DNA of 64,000 nucleotides from Candidatus Nitrosopumilus sp. (GCA_025699075.1 JAILWG010000006.1:1-64000); one strand, 5' to 3'; counted from the first letter of the stretch, positions 46,123-55,563 are shown. A program made the numbers and translations. Notes: generated from the sequence alone by a model not told the origin.

Positions 46123-49100
46123 ATGCCCAAAGTGGCTATTCTCTTTTTGATATTGCTTTTCTCTCCCATGATTACAAATTCACATGCATTTTTGCCTGTA
46201 GATTTAAAAAATATGGATAATGTTCATAGTCTTTTTAATTTTAATTCTGATATTGTAGAAATTGATTCAAAATTTTTCACTGAAAATAATTTCAAAAGAT
46301 ATTTAATTTTTGGTGCTGATTTACAAAAAAATGATTTTTTAAAAACTAATTCTATATATGGAATTCAATCTGACAGTGGCTTTTTTTCAGTGGCTGTCCT
46401 TTCTGAAATTTCGGCATCTAATTTAATTTCTCAAGGTTATCATGTTATTGAAGATTTCCAATTGGATTTTCATTTGTCTGATAATCAAATTCAAGATGCA
46501 TCAAGAATTGGTGATATTACGGGATCAAATTTGGCTAAATCAAAATACAATTCATCTGGAAACGGTACTGTAATTGCAATTGTGGATACAGGAGTTGATT
46601 TTTCAAATCCTGACATCCAACATTCGCTTGCACGAGACAAACTTAATCATCCAATCATGCTTGATCCTGATGGCCAAGGAATTATTCTGACAAATGCAAC
46701 TTTCTTTGCATATATTGACAAAAATGAAATTATTCGAAATTATAGCAAACCAATTCCCTCTCATATGACATCCTCAGCATATGTCACACGTGATGGTGTC
46801 TTTCTTGATGTCTCTCAAGGTGGCAAGGGTAGCCTTGTTCCTATTTACAACTCTTTTTTTCCACAAATTGGCTCATCAATAATTTTTAACGGAACACTTG
46901 CTACTGACATGAAAATCGGTGATGATAATCGAAATTATATCAAATCAAAAAGTGGAGTTTACCATCTTGGCATAATTTATCAGGGTGCGTTAAGTGGCCC
47001 GTATGCCAAAATACAAGTAGTGCCCGTTCTTGTAGTTGATTCCTTTACCCCTGGAGTGTATGACACAATAATTCCTGATCTGAGTACTTCTTGGGAAGAT
47101 TATACTAGATTTGATCTTAAACGTGGAGAAGAGCCAAATTATGATTTTGATTTTACTGATGAAAAACCAATAGTGTTGGGTAGTGGAAAAGAATTCCTTG
47201 TTTATGATTCAAACGGTGATGGAAAAAATGACTATAGTGCAGGAACCATTGGTGCACAAGTACTCGATGTTTATGGTGCAATAAGAAATAATTCAACTGA
47301 CATTAATGACACTCTAAATGCAATCAATGGAACTCTTTTACCATCCTTGGATTCTGATGGTGAATTTTTTGGTTTGATGACTGATTTTATGGGACATGGA
47401 ACTTCTAGTGCTGCATCCATAACCTCTCGTGGTCAAGAAACCTACGACATTTACAATAGTTCTAAAAAATATTCCATTACGGGTGTGGCACCTGATGCAA
47501 AAATTGTACCAGTCAAAGCATTGTGGTTTGGTGATACTGTTTATGGTTGGTTGTGGTCTGCAGGATTTGAAAATAAAGATCATAATTGGAAATTTTCCGG
47601 CAAACCTAATGTTGATATAATTTCTAACAGTTGGGGTGTATCTAACTTTCCTTCATTCAAAGCATCTCCAGGTATGGATATACTTTCATTAATTCTGAGT
47701 GTCTTGACAACACCTTCCTCATTAGATGATGATTATCCTGGAATTACAATAATCTCAAGTGCAGGAAATTCTGGTCACGGTTATGGAACAATTGGATTAC
47801 CCAATGCATCTCCGTTTGGAATTTCAGTAGGAGCTACAACAAACAATGTTTTTGTTGGATATGGACCTTTCAAAGATCAACCTAGATTTGGAAATACAAC
47901 TACTCATTCTAACCATGTTGTTGACTTTTCTAGCAGGGGCCCTGGCTCAATAGGTGATCCAAAACCTGATGTAATGAGTATTGGAGCTCATGGATTTGTA
48001 CCCTCGAATGTTTTAAAAGTTAACAAGGATTCCAAAGACGAATCTTTTTCATTGTTCGGGGGTACCAGTATGGCCGCCCCCCTTGTCTCTGGAAGTGCTG
48101 CTATACTCATTGAAGAAATAAAAAAACAATCTAAAGACTATGATTCATTTTTAATCAAAAATATCTTAATGTCAACTTCAACTGATTTGTATAATGATCC
48201 ATTTACTCAAGGTTCTGGTTTAGTGAATATAGAATCTGCATTGGATTATGTTAATGGTAAAAATGGAGTTTTCATTGTGTATAATGATAATTCCTATAAT
48301 AATATCAAAAATATTCTAGTTCCTGCAATAGAGAAAATCAATTCCACATCAATTGGATTTGAGAATTTTCAACTTCCTTCACATTCATTTCCCATGACCA
48401 GTTGGTTTGCAGGACAACTACTTCCAGGTGAGAGAACTACGACAACTTTTACAATTGATAATCCTACTACTGACACACTAACAATTAGTGTAAAACCGCA
48501 AATTGTATCATTAATATCAAAAACTCAATTTAATGGAACAACTATTCTTAAACAACAAGATTCTATTCTGAATGAAACTGATACCTTCATTCCAAACTAT
48601 GTGAAATTATCTGAATTGGGAAACCCTGATGAACTTTCGACCTTCTTTAATCATGATGATCCTATCCCTGATGAATCATCTCTTATGATACTGAATGTAA
48701 ATTTTGATTTTCAAGACTTTATGAATAGTACTTCTGATGTTTATGCTGATGATTTGAAAATTTCATCTCTTTATCTCTACGACTGGATTGATAGTAACAA
48801 TGATACAAAAATTACTAGCAATGAATTATCAATGGTAAATAGAGCTGGCTCTTGGGGAACTGTTCAAGAACTTAGGGTTTCAGAACCAAATGAAAAATTT
48901 GATGGTGTACCGCTAGTTGGAGTTTATCCTGTACCAACAAGATATTCTTACTGGTTAGGTGACACAAAACAAAATTCCACTTCAATGGATTACACAATCT
49001 CTGCTAGTCATTATGAAAAAGAAAAATGGCCTTTGATTTGGTCTGAATATAATAAAATTTCTGTTCCACCAAGAAATTCGTCAACTGTTGACATCACACT

Positions 49101-49914
49101 AGTTACTCCAAATGATTTTCAAACTGGTGTCTATCAAGGATTTTTAACTTTTGAAAGTGACAAACATACTGTAAATGCCCCAATTTCTTTTGTCATCAAA
49201 GAACCTGTCACTGAAAATGATTCTACAATTTTGATCAAAGGAATACAAAGTAATGATGTTCTTTATGGAAATGGATACACTAAAGGTGCATTTGATATGG
49301 TTAATCGTTACATGGCAGGTGATTGGAGACAATATTATTTTGATATTCAAAATGAATCCATCAACACCGCAGCAATAGAACTTTCCTGGATTAGTAATGA
49401 TACCAACCTATCCGTATTTGTAATGAATCCCTCTGGAGAAATAATTCAAACTAATGTTCCATCTGGTGTGTTTGGACATTTTCTTGGATGGGCTTCACTT
49501 GATTGGTTAGGTAATTCAATTTTTAGTCAAGGTGGAGGTTTCTTCCCTGTGAAAAATAAAGATGACACTTCAACAGTCTTGTATGTGCCAATTAACCAAA
49601 CTGGTATATACACACTATTGACACATTCAACTTTGTTTGGTGGCTTATCGACTACTGAACCAATTACACTGGTAGCCAAATTTACAAATATTTCTCCTGA
49701 AATGAATGCTGATTTAGTTCAAGATGAAATTGAGATCAAATCAATTCCAATTACTGAAGAAAAACCGAAACCAATTACTGAAGAAAAACTTTCATTAGAA
49801 GATGATGCGACTTCTGATAATTCATTTAATTTTGGAATGGGAATTGGCATAGTCATTGGAATTGCGATCGGAATTGTTTTGATTATCATTATGAGACAAA
49901 AACCTCTCAAATGA
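46123..49914 (+). CDS. Large membrane-anchored subtilisin-like protease (S8)
   Basis: A 1263-aa protein. Signal peptide residues 1-22 (MPKVAILFLILLFSPM). The S8 triad is D155 in IAIVDTGVD, H425 in GHGTSSAASI and S649 in GGTSMAAPLVSGSAAI; the oxyanion Asn is in SAGNSGHG. A 270-residue insert separates Asp and His, as in pyrolysin/TPPII-like enzymes. After the catalytic domain come about 500 residues of beta-sandwich domains, then an acidic linker and a C-terminal helix (GMGIGIVIGIAIGIVLIIIM). I chose ATG 46123 since the upstream in-frame ATG lies inside the previous gene and gives no signal peptide. Probably processes surface proteins. Confidence 0.92.
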   Translation: MPKVAILFLILLFSPMITNSHAFLPVDLKNMDNVHSLFNFNSDIVEIDSKFFTENNFKRYLIFGADLQKNDFLKTNSIYGIQSDSGFFSVAVLSEISASNLISQGYHVIEDFQLDFHLSDNQIQDASRIGDITGSNLAKSKYNSSGNGTVIAIVDTGVDFSNPDIQHSLARDKLNHPIMLDPDGQGIILTNATFFAYIDKNEIIRNYSKPIPSHMTSSAYVTRDGVFLDVSQGGKGSLVPIYNSFFPQIGSSIIFNGTLATDMKIGDDNRNYIKSKSGVYHLGIIYQGALSGPYAKIQVVPVLVVDSFTPGVYDTIIPDLSTSWEDYTRFDLKRGEEPNYDFDFTDEKPIVLGSGKEFLVYDSNGDGKNDYSAGTIGAQVLDVYGAIRNNSTDINDTLNAINGTLLPSLDSDGEFFGLMTDFMGHGTSSAASITSRGQETYDIYNSSKKYSITGVAPDAKIVPVKALWFGDTVYGWLWSAGFENKDHNWKFSGKPNVDIISNSWGVSNFPSFKASPGMDILSLILSVLTTPSSLDDDYPGITIISSAGNSGHGYGTIGLPNASPFGISVGATTNNVFVGYGPFKDQPRFGNTTTHSNHVVDFSSRGPGSIGDPKPDVMSIGAHGFVPSNVLKVNKDSKDESFSLFGGTSMAAPLVSGSAAILIEEIKKQSKDYDSFLIKNILMSTSTDLYNDPFTQGSGLVNIESALDYVNGKNGVFIVYNDNSYNNIKNILVPAIEKINSTSIGFENFQLPSHSFPMTSWFAGQLLPGERTTTTFTIDNPTTDTLTISVKPQIVSLISKTQFNGTTILKQQDSILNETDTFIPNYVKLSELGNPDELSTFFNHDDPIPDESSLMILNVNFDFQDFMNSTSDVYADDLKISSLYLYDWIDSNNDTKITSNELSMVNRAGSWGTVQELRVSEPNEKFDGVPLVGVYPVPTRYSYWLGDTKQNSTSMDYTISASHYEKEKWPLIWSEYNKISVPPRNSSTVDITLVTPNDFQTGVYQGFLTFESDKHTVNAPISFVIKEPVTENDSTILIKGIQSNDVLYGNGYTKGAFDMVNRYMAGDWRQYYFDIQNESINTAAIELSWISNDTNLSVFVMNPSGEIIQTNVPSGVFGHFLGWASLDWLGNSIFSQGGGFFPVKNKDDTSTVLYVPINQTGIYTLLTHSTLFGGLSTTEPITLVAKFTNISPEMNADLVQDEIEIKSIPITEEKPKPITEEKLSLEDDATSDNSFNFGMGIGIVIGIAIGIVLIIIMRQKPLK

Positions 49915-49924
49915 CTAAACAAGG

Positions 49925-49932
49925 TTTATAAG
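49925..49932 (+). promoter_or_regulatory. TATA box of the complex III operon
   Basis: TTTATAAG, 25-32 bases before the Rieske ATG at 49957, starting 10 bases after the protease stop. Confidence 0.6.
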
Positions 49933-49956
49933 CAATTTGGCGAGTACGACAGCTGA

Positions 49957-50562
49957 ATGTCAGAGTTGGGGACAAAAAAGTCTGGCGGATTATCCCGAAG
50001 AGACTTTCTAAAATTAATGGGTGCAGCAGGCACTGGATTAGCTTTTGCCCCATTTGTTCCATTTGGTAATTACATGCCAAATCCAAATCAGGCTTCGCTT
50101 GAAAGAGTCCCAGTAATATTGCCTGATGGCACTCAAGCAAATATCAATACTTATCCAATTAATCATGCTGAAGTAATTACATATCCTTCAACTGGAGATG
50201 CTGCACTTGATGCAGAAGCATTTCGTAAATGGCAATTCATCAGACTCCCTGAAGAATTAGGTGGTGGAAAAAAAGATACTTCTTCACTACGAGCTTATAG
50301 TATGATTTGTTTACATCTTTGGTGTTTGTGGAAATACTGGCCAGATGATGGTAGAAAGAGAGGTGAATGTCCATGCCATGGTAGTATGTATGATCCAATG
50401 ACTGGAACTGCATTTGTCGGTCCTGCATCTGTTCAAGCTGCCCCCTCAAACACATTACCTAAATTAACTTTAGATATAGATTCAGATGGTTTTGTATTTA
50501 TCATGCCACCAAAGTTTAATGCAAATGAAAATGGAGTAATTGGATATGGCCGTTTCGCTTGA
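49957..50562 (+). CDS. Rieske iron-sulfur protein
   Basis: A 201-aa subunit of a cytochrome bc-type complex. A twin-arginine signal/anchor SRRDFLKLMGAAGTG (residues 13-27) exports the folded protein. The Rieske cluster ligands are C118 and H120 in CLHLWC and C138 and H141 in CPCHGS; C123 and C140 form the usual disulfide. The domain is followed by a short tail. The gene overlaps cytochrome b by 17 bases. The complex oxidises quinol and passes electrons to copper proteins in ammonia oxidisers. Confidence 0.96.
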   Translation: MSELGTKKSGGLSRRDFLKLMGAAGTGLAFAPFVPFGNYMPNPNQASLERVPVILPDGTQANINTYPINHAEVITYPSTGDAALDAEAFRKWQFIRLPEELGGGKKDTSSLRAYSMICLHLWCLWKYWPDDGRKRGECPCHGSMYDPMTGTAFVGPASVQAAPSNTLPKLTLDIDSDGFVFIMPPKFNANENGVIGYGRFA

Positions 50563-52141
50563 AAGAAGAACTGGGGTTGTAGCATTCCTTTATTGGCTTT
50601 GGGATGGAGTAGACAGAACTATCTTTACTGCAATTAAATTTTCATTCCCTGCAAGATTTGTAAGTCCATTTGGATTCTTAGGAATGCTTACATTCATTGT
50701 ATTCATTATTCTTGGAATCTCGGGAGCTCTGCTGATGTTTTACTATCAACCGATTCTTGATAGAGCTTGGGATAGTGTCAAATTCATCAATGATGACGTC
50801 CCATTTGGTTTCCACATTAGAAATATTCACTATCATGGTTCAAACGCTATGGTACTTTTAGCTGTTCTTCACATGTACTATCAATACTTTAGTGGACGAT
50901 ACAAAATTAGAAATGAAGTTTTATGGATGACAGGTGTGATTCTTGGTACTGTTACAATTCTTGAAGCGTTTACTGGATATGATGTTATTTTTAGTGAAAG
51001 AGCAGAACTTGCAATTAGTATTGCGGCATCACTGACAACATCTATTCCTATAGCTGGGCCGACGATTCGTGATGCGGCGTTAGGTAGTGGTTTCTCCGAC
51101 TTTGTATTAAGATTCTATGCACAACATGTATTCTTGTTACCTATTGTAATGTTAGGATTGATGGCAGTACACTTCCCAAGATTCTTGGTATTTGATGTAC
51201 CAATGGTTATGGCAATTGGTGGTGCTATTTTGATCACTGGTGGTGTATTTCCAATTGATATGGGATTCAAATTTGAACCAACTGTACCGCCTGGCGTTAC
51301 AGTTCCCGAATGGTATCTTACAGGAATCTATGCATTCATGAGAACTCAATATGATAAATTTGTCACAGGCTTACTATGGCCATTATTGTTTATCATATCG
51401 TTTGTATTAATTCCATTTATCGACAGATACAAGAAATTCTCATGGAGAGATAGACCAATTATTACCGCATTTGGTATTACTAGTCTTGCTCAAATTATGG
51501 TTACAACGTATTGGGGATTCTATATCTCACCTGATATTTCAGTTCCATTGGTTGAACGTTTAGTCATTGATCCAATATTCTTCTACTCTACAATGATATT
51601 GTTAGTTCCATTAGGATTTGGATTTACTTACATGATGATTAAACTGGCAAATGAAGCTGAAAGAAAATCAAAACTTGCAAAAAGTAGTGGTCCACAAAAA
51701 GTTGCCACGATCAATTTATCTGAAAAGTGGATTAATTGGTTATTGGTAGCACTACTGGCATTCCAAGTGTTCTTGAACATTGCAGCATACAACGCAGCTT
51801 TGACAGGAATGAAGAACATATCCTTGTTCTTTGTTGGTCTTATCTTGCTAGTGTTTGCTGCATTCTTCCATGTTTACAGATATGCCATGAGTCAGCAAAA
51901 GAATGCTCCTCCACCTGCACCTGTACCTTTAGTTGAAGAGAAACCAAAGTTGACAGAATCTGAAGTGTCTGTAGAATCAAGTAAACTTCCAGATGGTGAA
52001 ACAACCTCTGATACAAAACCTGAGGTAAAAGAATTGGCCCCTGAAGTATCGGTGCCAAAAACTCAAGCTGATATAGGAGTTGGTACAACCAACAATTCAA
52101 ATGTTGGTTCCAACGATCTTGATGGAGTGAAAAAATTATGA
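50546..52141 (+). CDS. Cytochrome b (b6/petD-type) with charged C-terminal tail
   Basis: A 531-aa membrane subunit. Two helices carry the heme-binding His pairs: FHIRNIHYHGSNAMVLL and FYAQHVFLLPIVMLGLMAVH. The quinol-site motif is VPEWYLTGIYAFMRT. Both the N-terminal b part and the C-terminal part are on one chain, about ten helices. The last 80 residues are hydrophilic and rich in Pro, Glu, Ser and Thr, not typical of the family. ATG 50546 (MAVSLERRTG) was chosen over the in-frame TTG two codons earlier. Overlaps the cupredoxin gene by 4 bases. Confidence 0.95.
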   Translation: MAVSLERRTGVVAFLYWLWDGVDRTIFTAIKFSFPARFVSPFGFLGMLTFIVFIILGISGALLMFYYQPILDRAWDSVKFINDDVPFGFHIRNIHYHGSNAMVLLAVLHMYYQYFSGRYKIRNEVLWMTGVILGTVTILEAFTGYDVIFSERAELAISIAASLTTSIPIAGPTIRDAALGSGFSDFVLRFYAQHVFLLPIVMLGLMAVHFPRFLVFDVPMVMAIGGAILITGGVFPIDMGFKFEPTVPPGVTVPEWYLTGIYAFMRTQYDKFVTGLLWPLLFIISFVLIPFIDRYKKFSWRDRPIITAFGITSLAQIMVTTYWGFYISPDISVPLVERLVIDPIFFYSTMILLVPLGFGFTYMMIKLANEAERKSKLAKSSGPQKVATINLSEKWINWLLVALLAFQVFLNIAAYNAALTGMKNISLFFVGLILLVFAAFFHVYRYAMSQQKNAPPPAPVPLVEEKPKLTESEVSVESSKLPDGETTSDTKPEVKELAPEVSVPKTQADIGVGTTNNSNVGSNDLDGVKKL

Positions 52142-52602
52142 GTACTCCAACATCAAGTCACGCATATGGAATTGGTATGATTGCATTAATTATTGGAATG
52201 TCAGCATCTGTAATCTTTTACACTTCGTTTTATCTTCCTGAATCTATGGCAAAACCTTCAGTATCTGATCACATCTTACATCCAGCAGAAGAATTTTTCA
52301 TAATTGAAATTGTTCCAGGTGCAGTAGTTGAGGGCAATGAGAATTATGTTCCAAATAATCCAACAGTACTTTTGGAGTTCACAAATAATGTAAGATGGAT
52401 AAATTATGACGATACAGCTCATACTGTTACTCCTGATCACCGCCATGCTGATACTTATTCTGGAGACTTTGGTTCAGAAGGTGTTCTAAAACCAGGAGAT
52501 ACTTACGACTTTTTGTTTACTGAGCCTCAAGAAGTCCACTATCATTGTCAGCCTCATCCATGGATGACAGGTTCAATTATAGTAGAAAAGAGTAGATTCT
52601 AG
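52138..52602 (+). CDS. Membrane-anchored blue copper protein (plastocyanin-like)
   Basis: A 154-aa cupredoxin. The N-terminal helix at residues 12-30 (IGMIALIIGMSASVIFYTS) anchors it outside. The type 1 copper ligands are H95 in DDTAHTVTPD and C137, H140 and M143 in YHCQPHPWM. As the last gene of the Rieske-cytochrome b operon, it likely accepts electrons from complex III and delivers them to the terminal oxidase or other copper proteins. This replaces cytochrome c, in keeping with the copper-rich respiration of ammonia-oxidising archaea. Confidence 0.94.
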   Translation: MSTPTSSHAYGIGMIALIIGMSASVIFYTSFYLPESMAKPSVSDHILHPAEEFFIIEIVPGAVVEGNENYVPNNPTVLLEFTNNVRWINYDDTAHTVTPDHRHADTYSGDFGSEGVLKPGDTYDFLFTEPQEVHYHCQPHPWMTGSIIVEKSRF

Positions 52603-52949
52603 ACTGAATATTTCGCAAAAATTATTTGACTTTCAATTTCCTTATGTTGCTCTATGATTGAAACTCTGAATTTTACTTCATATTCTTTTGTCGGCTCAAA
52701 ATTAATTATGGCAGTAAATTCTGCTTTATGCTCTGGCATCACATCCTTGTTGATAAATAATCTGGAAACGTTTTGAGAAATTTTTTTTCCATTATATGAT
52801 TTGTAAATAATATGTTCATTTGAATCCAAAATCTGTGTATTTATGACTACGCCGTCATATCTACCAGGATATGCAACAGAAATTACTCCTTTAATTTCTG
52901 AATTTGGGTGAATGTCTGTAGAGTTTAGTTTGAATTCTAAATCTTTCAC
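52599..52949 (-). CDS. Small beta-sandwich protein, unknown (arrestin-like character)
   Basis: A 116-residue protein predicted almost entirely as beta strands (IKGVISVAYPGRYDGVVINTQIL, split by short loops; YEVKFRVSIIEQ). No signal peptide, cysteine or membrane segment. The pattern LNSTDIHPNSEIKGVISV is reminiscent of arrestin/SpoOM-type sandwiches, a weak resemblance only. Its end overlaps the cupredoxin stop by 4 bases in convergent orientation. Upstream lies tRNA-Arg. Confidence 0.65.
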   Translation of the reverse strand: MKDLEFKLNSTDIHPNSEIKGVISVAYPGRYDGVVINTQILDSNEHIIYKSYNGKKISQNVSRLFINKDVMPEHKAEFTAIINFEPTKEYEVKFRVSIIEQHKEIESQIIFAKYSV

Positions 52950-52988
52950 GAATATTTACTCCCAACTAAGAATAATAATTTTGTTAAG

Positions 52989-53063
52989 CGGGCCCAAAGG
53001 GCTTCGATCCCTTGACCATCGGATTAGAAGTCCGGCACTCTATCCATGCTGAGCTATGGGCCC
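52989..53063 (-). tRNA. tRNA-Arg (UCU)
   Basis: A 75-nt cloverleaf on the minus strand: acceptor GGGCCCA/TGGGCCC with discriminator G, D-arm GCTC/GAGT, anticodon loop CTTCTAA (anticodon TCT at 53026-53028), T-stem AAGGG/CCCTT. No intron and no encoded CCA. The T-loop reads ATCGAAG, so position 54 is A where U is almost invariant, and the anticodon stem has a C27-A43 mismatch. A TATA-like CTTAAAATGG lies about 22-30 bases upstream (53084-53093). Confidence 0.88.
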
Positions 53064-53096
53064 AAAAACCTAGCAATTAATTACCATTTTAAGGGT

Positions 53097-53939
53097 TTAC
53101 AGCCATTTTTTTTGGTAATTTTCCCTTTCCATCTTAAAGAGAAACTGCTGTGCATATCCTGCAAATGGACCAAAATAATTTACAATTTTTTCATGAAGAA
53201 TTTCATATTGTTTTTCTGTAATGGTTTTTGTTTCAAGATAAAATTTGTCTGAATAGTATTTTTCCAATATTCTAATCATCCATCTATCTAAAGGAAAAGC
53301 TTCCAACTTGTTTAATGAAAATAACATTATACAATCTGCTACTTTGTTTCCAATCCCTGGAATTTGACAAATCTCTTTCTTAGCTTCCTGGTAACTACAT
53401 TTTTTCAAGTATTCAAAATTCATTTTCTCCAAAACTACTCTGTTTGCTGCTTCCTTGATAAAATTAGCACGATATCCCACTCCACAACTTTTAATTTCAT
53501 TTATTGATACCTTTGCAAGGTTTTCGGGTTTAGGGAATAAGAAAAATTCCTGATTGTCAAATTCTACTTTGGTTCCAAATTTCTTTGATATTTTTTCTAG
53601 ACTATTTTTAATTTTTTGAATATTCGAGTTTGATGAAACAATAAATGAAATCAAACATTGAAAGGGATCTTGCTCAAGTATCCTTAACCCTAGATAATGT
53701 TTAACTGCTTTTTTCGTTACGGGATCTTTTGAAATTGATTTGATTATTTTTTCAATATTGTCTGTTTTTCGAAAAAAATCTGTCTTAGTATTTTGATATG
53801 ATTTGACATTTCCTGAATTAGTTATTTTTAGAACATCTTGACCATTTACGCCGTACCATCGATCATTATATTTTTTCCAAAGAAATACTTGACCGCTATT
53901 TATTGAATTATCTACATTTATGATTTGATAATTTTGCAT
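53097..53939 (-). CDS. ogg: 8-oxoguanine DNA glycosylase/lyase, Ogg1 type
   Basis: A base-excision repair enzyme of 280 aa. The helix-hairpin-helix/GPD motif PGIGNKVADCIMLFSLNK carries the catalytic lysine K199; D218 follows in AFPLDRW. The N-terminal part (SGQVFLWKKYNDRWYGV) matches the Ogg1 N-terminal domain, so this is eukaryote-like Ogg1 rather than the short archaeal AGOG. I chose ATG 53939, directly after the preceding gene ends at 53941; a longer frame would run 100 bases into it. Confidence 0.93.
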   Translation of the reverse strand: MQNYQIINVDNSINSGQVFLWKKYNDRWYGVNGQDVLKITNSGNVKSYQNTKTDFFRKTDNIEKIIKSISKDPVTKKAVKHYLGLRILEQDPFQCLISFIVSSNSNIQKIKNSLEKISKKFGTKVEFDNQEFFLFPKPENLAKVSINEIKSCGVGYRANFIKEAANRVVLEKMNFEYLKKCSYQEAKKEICQIPGIGNKVADCIMLFSLNKLEAFPLDRWMIRILEKYYSDKFYLETKTITEKQYEILHEKIVNYFGPFAGYAQQFLFKMERENYQKKWL

Positions 53940-53940
53940 C

Positions 53941-55206
53941 TTAGACTGTAATTTCTTCATTAACTGCTGGAGAAATTGCTTCCAAGCCAAATTGCTCATG
54001 AATTTCTTTGGCAAACATCTCACATGATTCAGCATCCCCATGAACAGTACAGACCTTTGGATTTCCTTTAATTTGCTTAATCATATCAAACAATTCTTTT
54101 CTATCTGCATGCCCAGAAAACTGAAATTGTTTCACTTCTGCTTTGACATGAAGATCTTTGCCTCTTGTTGATACCATCCCTGTATCTAGTAATTTTTTAC
54201 CTGGTGTGCCTTCTCCTTGATATGAAACAAGAGCTATACCATTTTTGCTATCAAAAGATAACTGTTGTAAATAATACACCGCATTTCCTCCAACTAACAT
54301 TCCAGCTGGAGAAATTACAACACAAGGTTCTCCCATGGCACGCTTTCTTTCAGAATGTTCTCTGATAGATGTTGCATGCTTTATTGCATCTGAAAATACT
54401 TGCGGATCTCTTAGATAGTCTGGATGCTTAAACATTATTTCATTTACTTTTAATGCCATTCCATCCATTATGATCTTGTGTTTGAAATTTGAACTTCTTA
54501 AAATACATGCAATTTCTTGAGAACGCTCAACTGAAAATGACGGAATAAACAATATTCCTTTTCTATCCATTACTTCATTTGCAAATTCTATCAATTCTGT
54601 TTCTGATTCTTTTCTTGATTTTTGTTCTGTTTTTGCATAGGTACTCTCTGTAATCAACAAATCAACCTCACCTATATCCAAATCCATCTCTCTAAGCATT
54701 CTGGAACCGTGAGTTTTGATGTCCCCTGTATAGAAAAGTCGTTTTTTCTCTGATTCCACTAAAACTGTACTTCCACCAATAACATGTCCTGATTCTCTTA
54801 GTTCAAAAGTTGCATTTCCCTTGGTAACTTTTTGTTTAAATCCAATTTCTTTGGCATTTCTCATCATATTATTCACTTCTGGTAAGTCAAATGGATGAGC
54901 ATTTTTTTCAATTTTTAGCATATCTTCAATCAATAATTTTGAAAGATCAAATGTGGGTGGTGTGGCATATACATCAGTATTTCCACTCACAAAAAGAGAT
55001 GGGACATTTCCTGAATGATCAAGATGAGCATGAGTAATGATGATTGCGTCTAGATCCTTTGGCTTTACATGGAGTGGATATTGTGGAGGACTCCCTCTTC
55101 GTCCAAACATGACCCCATAATCTAACAATAATTTTGTACCATTACAATCAACTAAAAATCCTGATCTGCCAACTTCGTTTGCTGCACCTAAAACTTTTAC
55201 ATTCAA
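53941..55206 (-). CDS. Beta-CASP metallo-beta-lactamase ribonuclease (aCPSF2-like)
   Basis: A 421-aa RNA-processing nuclease. Metallo-beta-lactamase motifs are THAHLDHSG (near residue 60), GHVIGGS, FYTGDIK, and the beta-CASP motifs with PSFSVERSQEI, VVISPAGMLVGG and FSGHADRKEL, ending in VHGDAESC. There is no N-terminal KH domain, which separates it from aCPSF1, the archaeal termination factor; it fits aCPSF2. Two-gene unit with ogg, gap of one base. Confidence 0.92.
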   Translation of the reverse strand: MNVKVLGAANEVGRSGFLVDCNGTKLLLDYGVMFGRRGSPPQYPLHVKPKDLDAIIITHAHLDHSGNVPSLFVSGNTDVYATPPTFDLSKLLIEDMLKIEKNAHPFDLPEVNNMMRNAKEIGFKQKVTKGNATFELRESGHVIGGSTVLVESEKKRLFYTGDIKTHGSRMLREMDLDIGEVDLLITESTYAKTEQKSRKESETELIEFANEVMDRKGILFIPSFSVERSQEIACILRSSNFKHKIIMDGMALKVNEIMFKHPDYLRDPQVFSDAIKHATSIREHSERKRAMGEPCVVISPAGMLVGGNAVYYLQQLSFDSKNGIALVSYQGEGTPGKKLLDTGMVSTRGKDLHVKAEVKQFQFSGHADRKELFDMIKQIKGNPKVCTVHGDAESCEMFAKEIHEQFGLEAISPAVNEEITV

Positions 55207-55287
55207 GAATTAAAATGAAATTCTATCTACGTTAAAACCTTCTCAGTAGCGATCCGATCATTATGCCTATCATGGAATCTACAAAAG

Positions 55288-55297
55288 CTTTAATTAG
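55288..55297 (+). promoter_or_regulatory. TATA box of the 70-aa protein gene
   Basis: CTTTAATTAG, 23-32 bases before the ATG at 55320. Confidence 0.45.
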
Positions 55298-55319
55298 TGT
55301 AAGCTAAGATTCGATCCTC

Positions 55320-55532
55320 ATGGGAAGAAGCTTCCAAGAATGGTTAGGACAACAAGATCAAGCCGTCGTCGCTAAAACACGTGCAGGTGACGAAGCAAAC
55401 AAACCACTCCTAAACCAAATTAACTGGATTTGGGTTAACAATCTGATGAATCAGAAAGCAGACCTCAATCCTTCTTCAGCAGAACTACTTGACTGGGTAA
55501 CTTCTGGTCAAATAGATGCAATGAGAAAATAA
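55320..55532 (+). CDS. Small conserved-looking protein of unknown function (70 aa)
   Basis: A 70-residue soluble protein starting MGRSFQEWLGQQDQAVVAK, with WIWVNNLMNQK and LLDWVTSGQIDAMRK. Mostly helical, Trp-rich, no cysteine. Base use is richer in C at third positions than in neighbours, a sign of high expression. It has its own TATA box and is followed at once by a hairpin and T-run, so forms a one-gene transcript. No family recognised. Confidence 0.8.
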   Translation: MGRSFQEWLGQQDQAVVAKTRAGDEANKPLLNQINWIWVNNLMNQKADLNPSSAELLDWVTSGQIDAMRK

Positions 55533-55563
55533 ACGTGTTAAACACGTTATCTTTTTGTTTTTT
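55532..55563 (+). terminator. Hairpin plus T-run terminator
   Basis: AACGTG (55532-55537) and CACGTT (55543-55548) form a perfect 6-base stem with a 5-base loop beginning at the stop codon; T-rich tracts follow to 55563. Confidence 0.7.
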
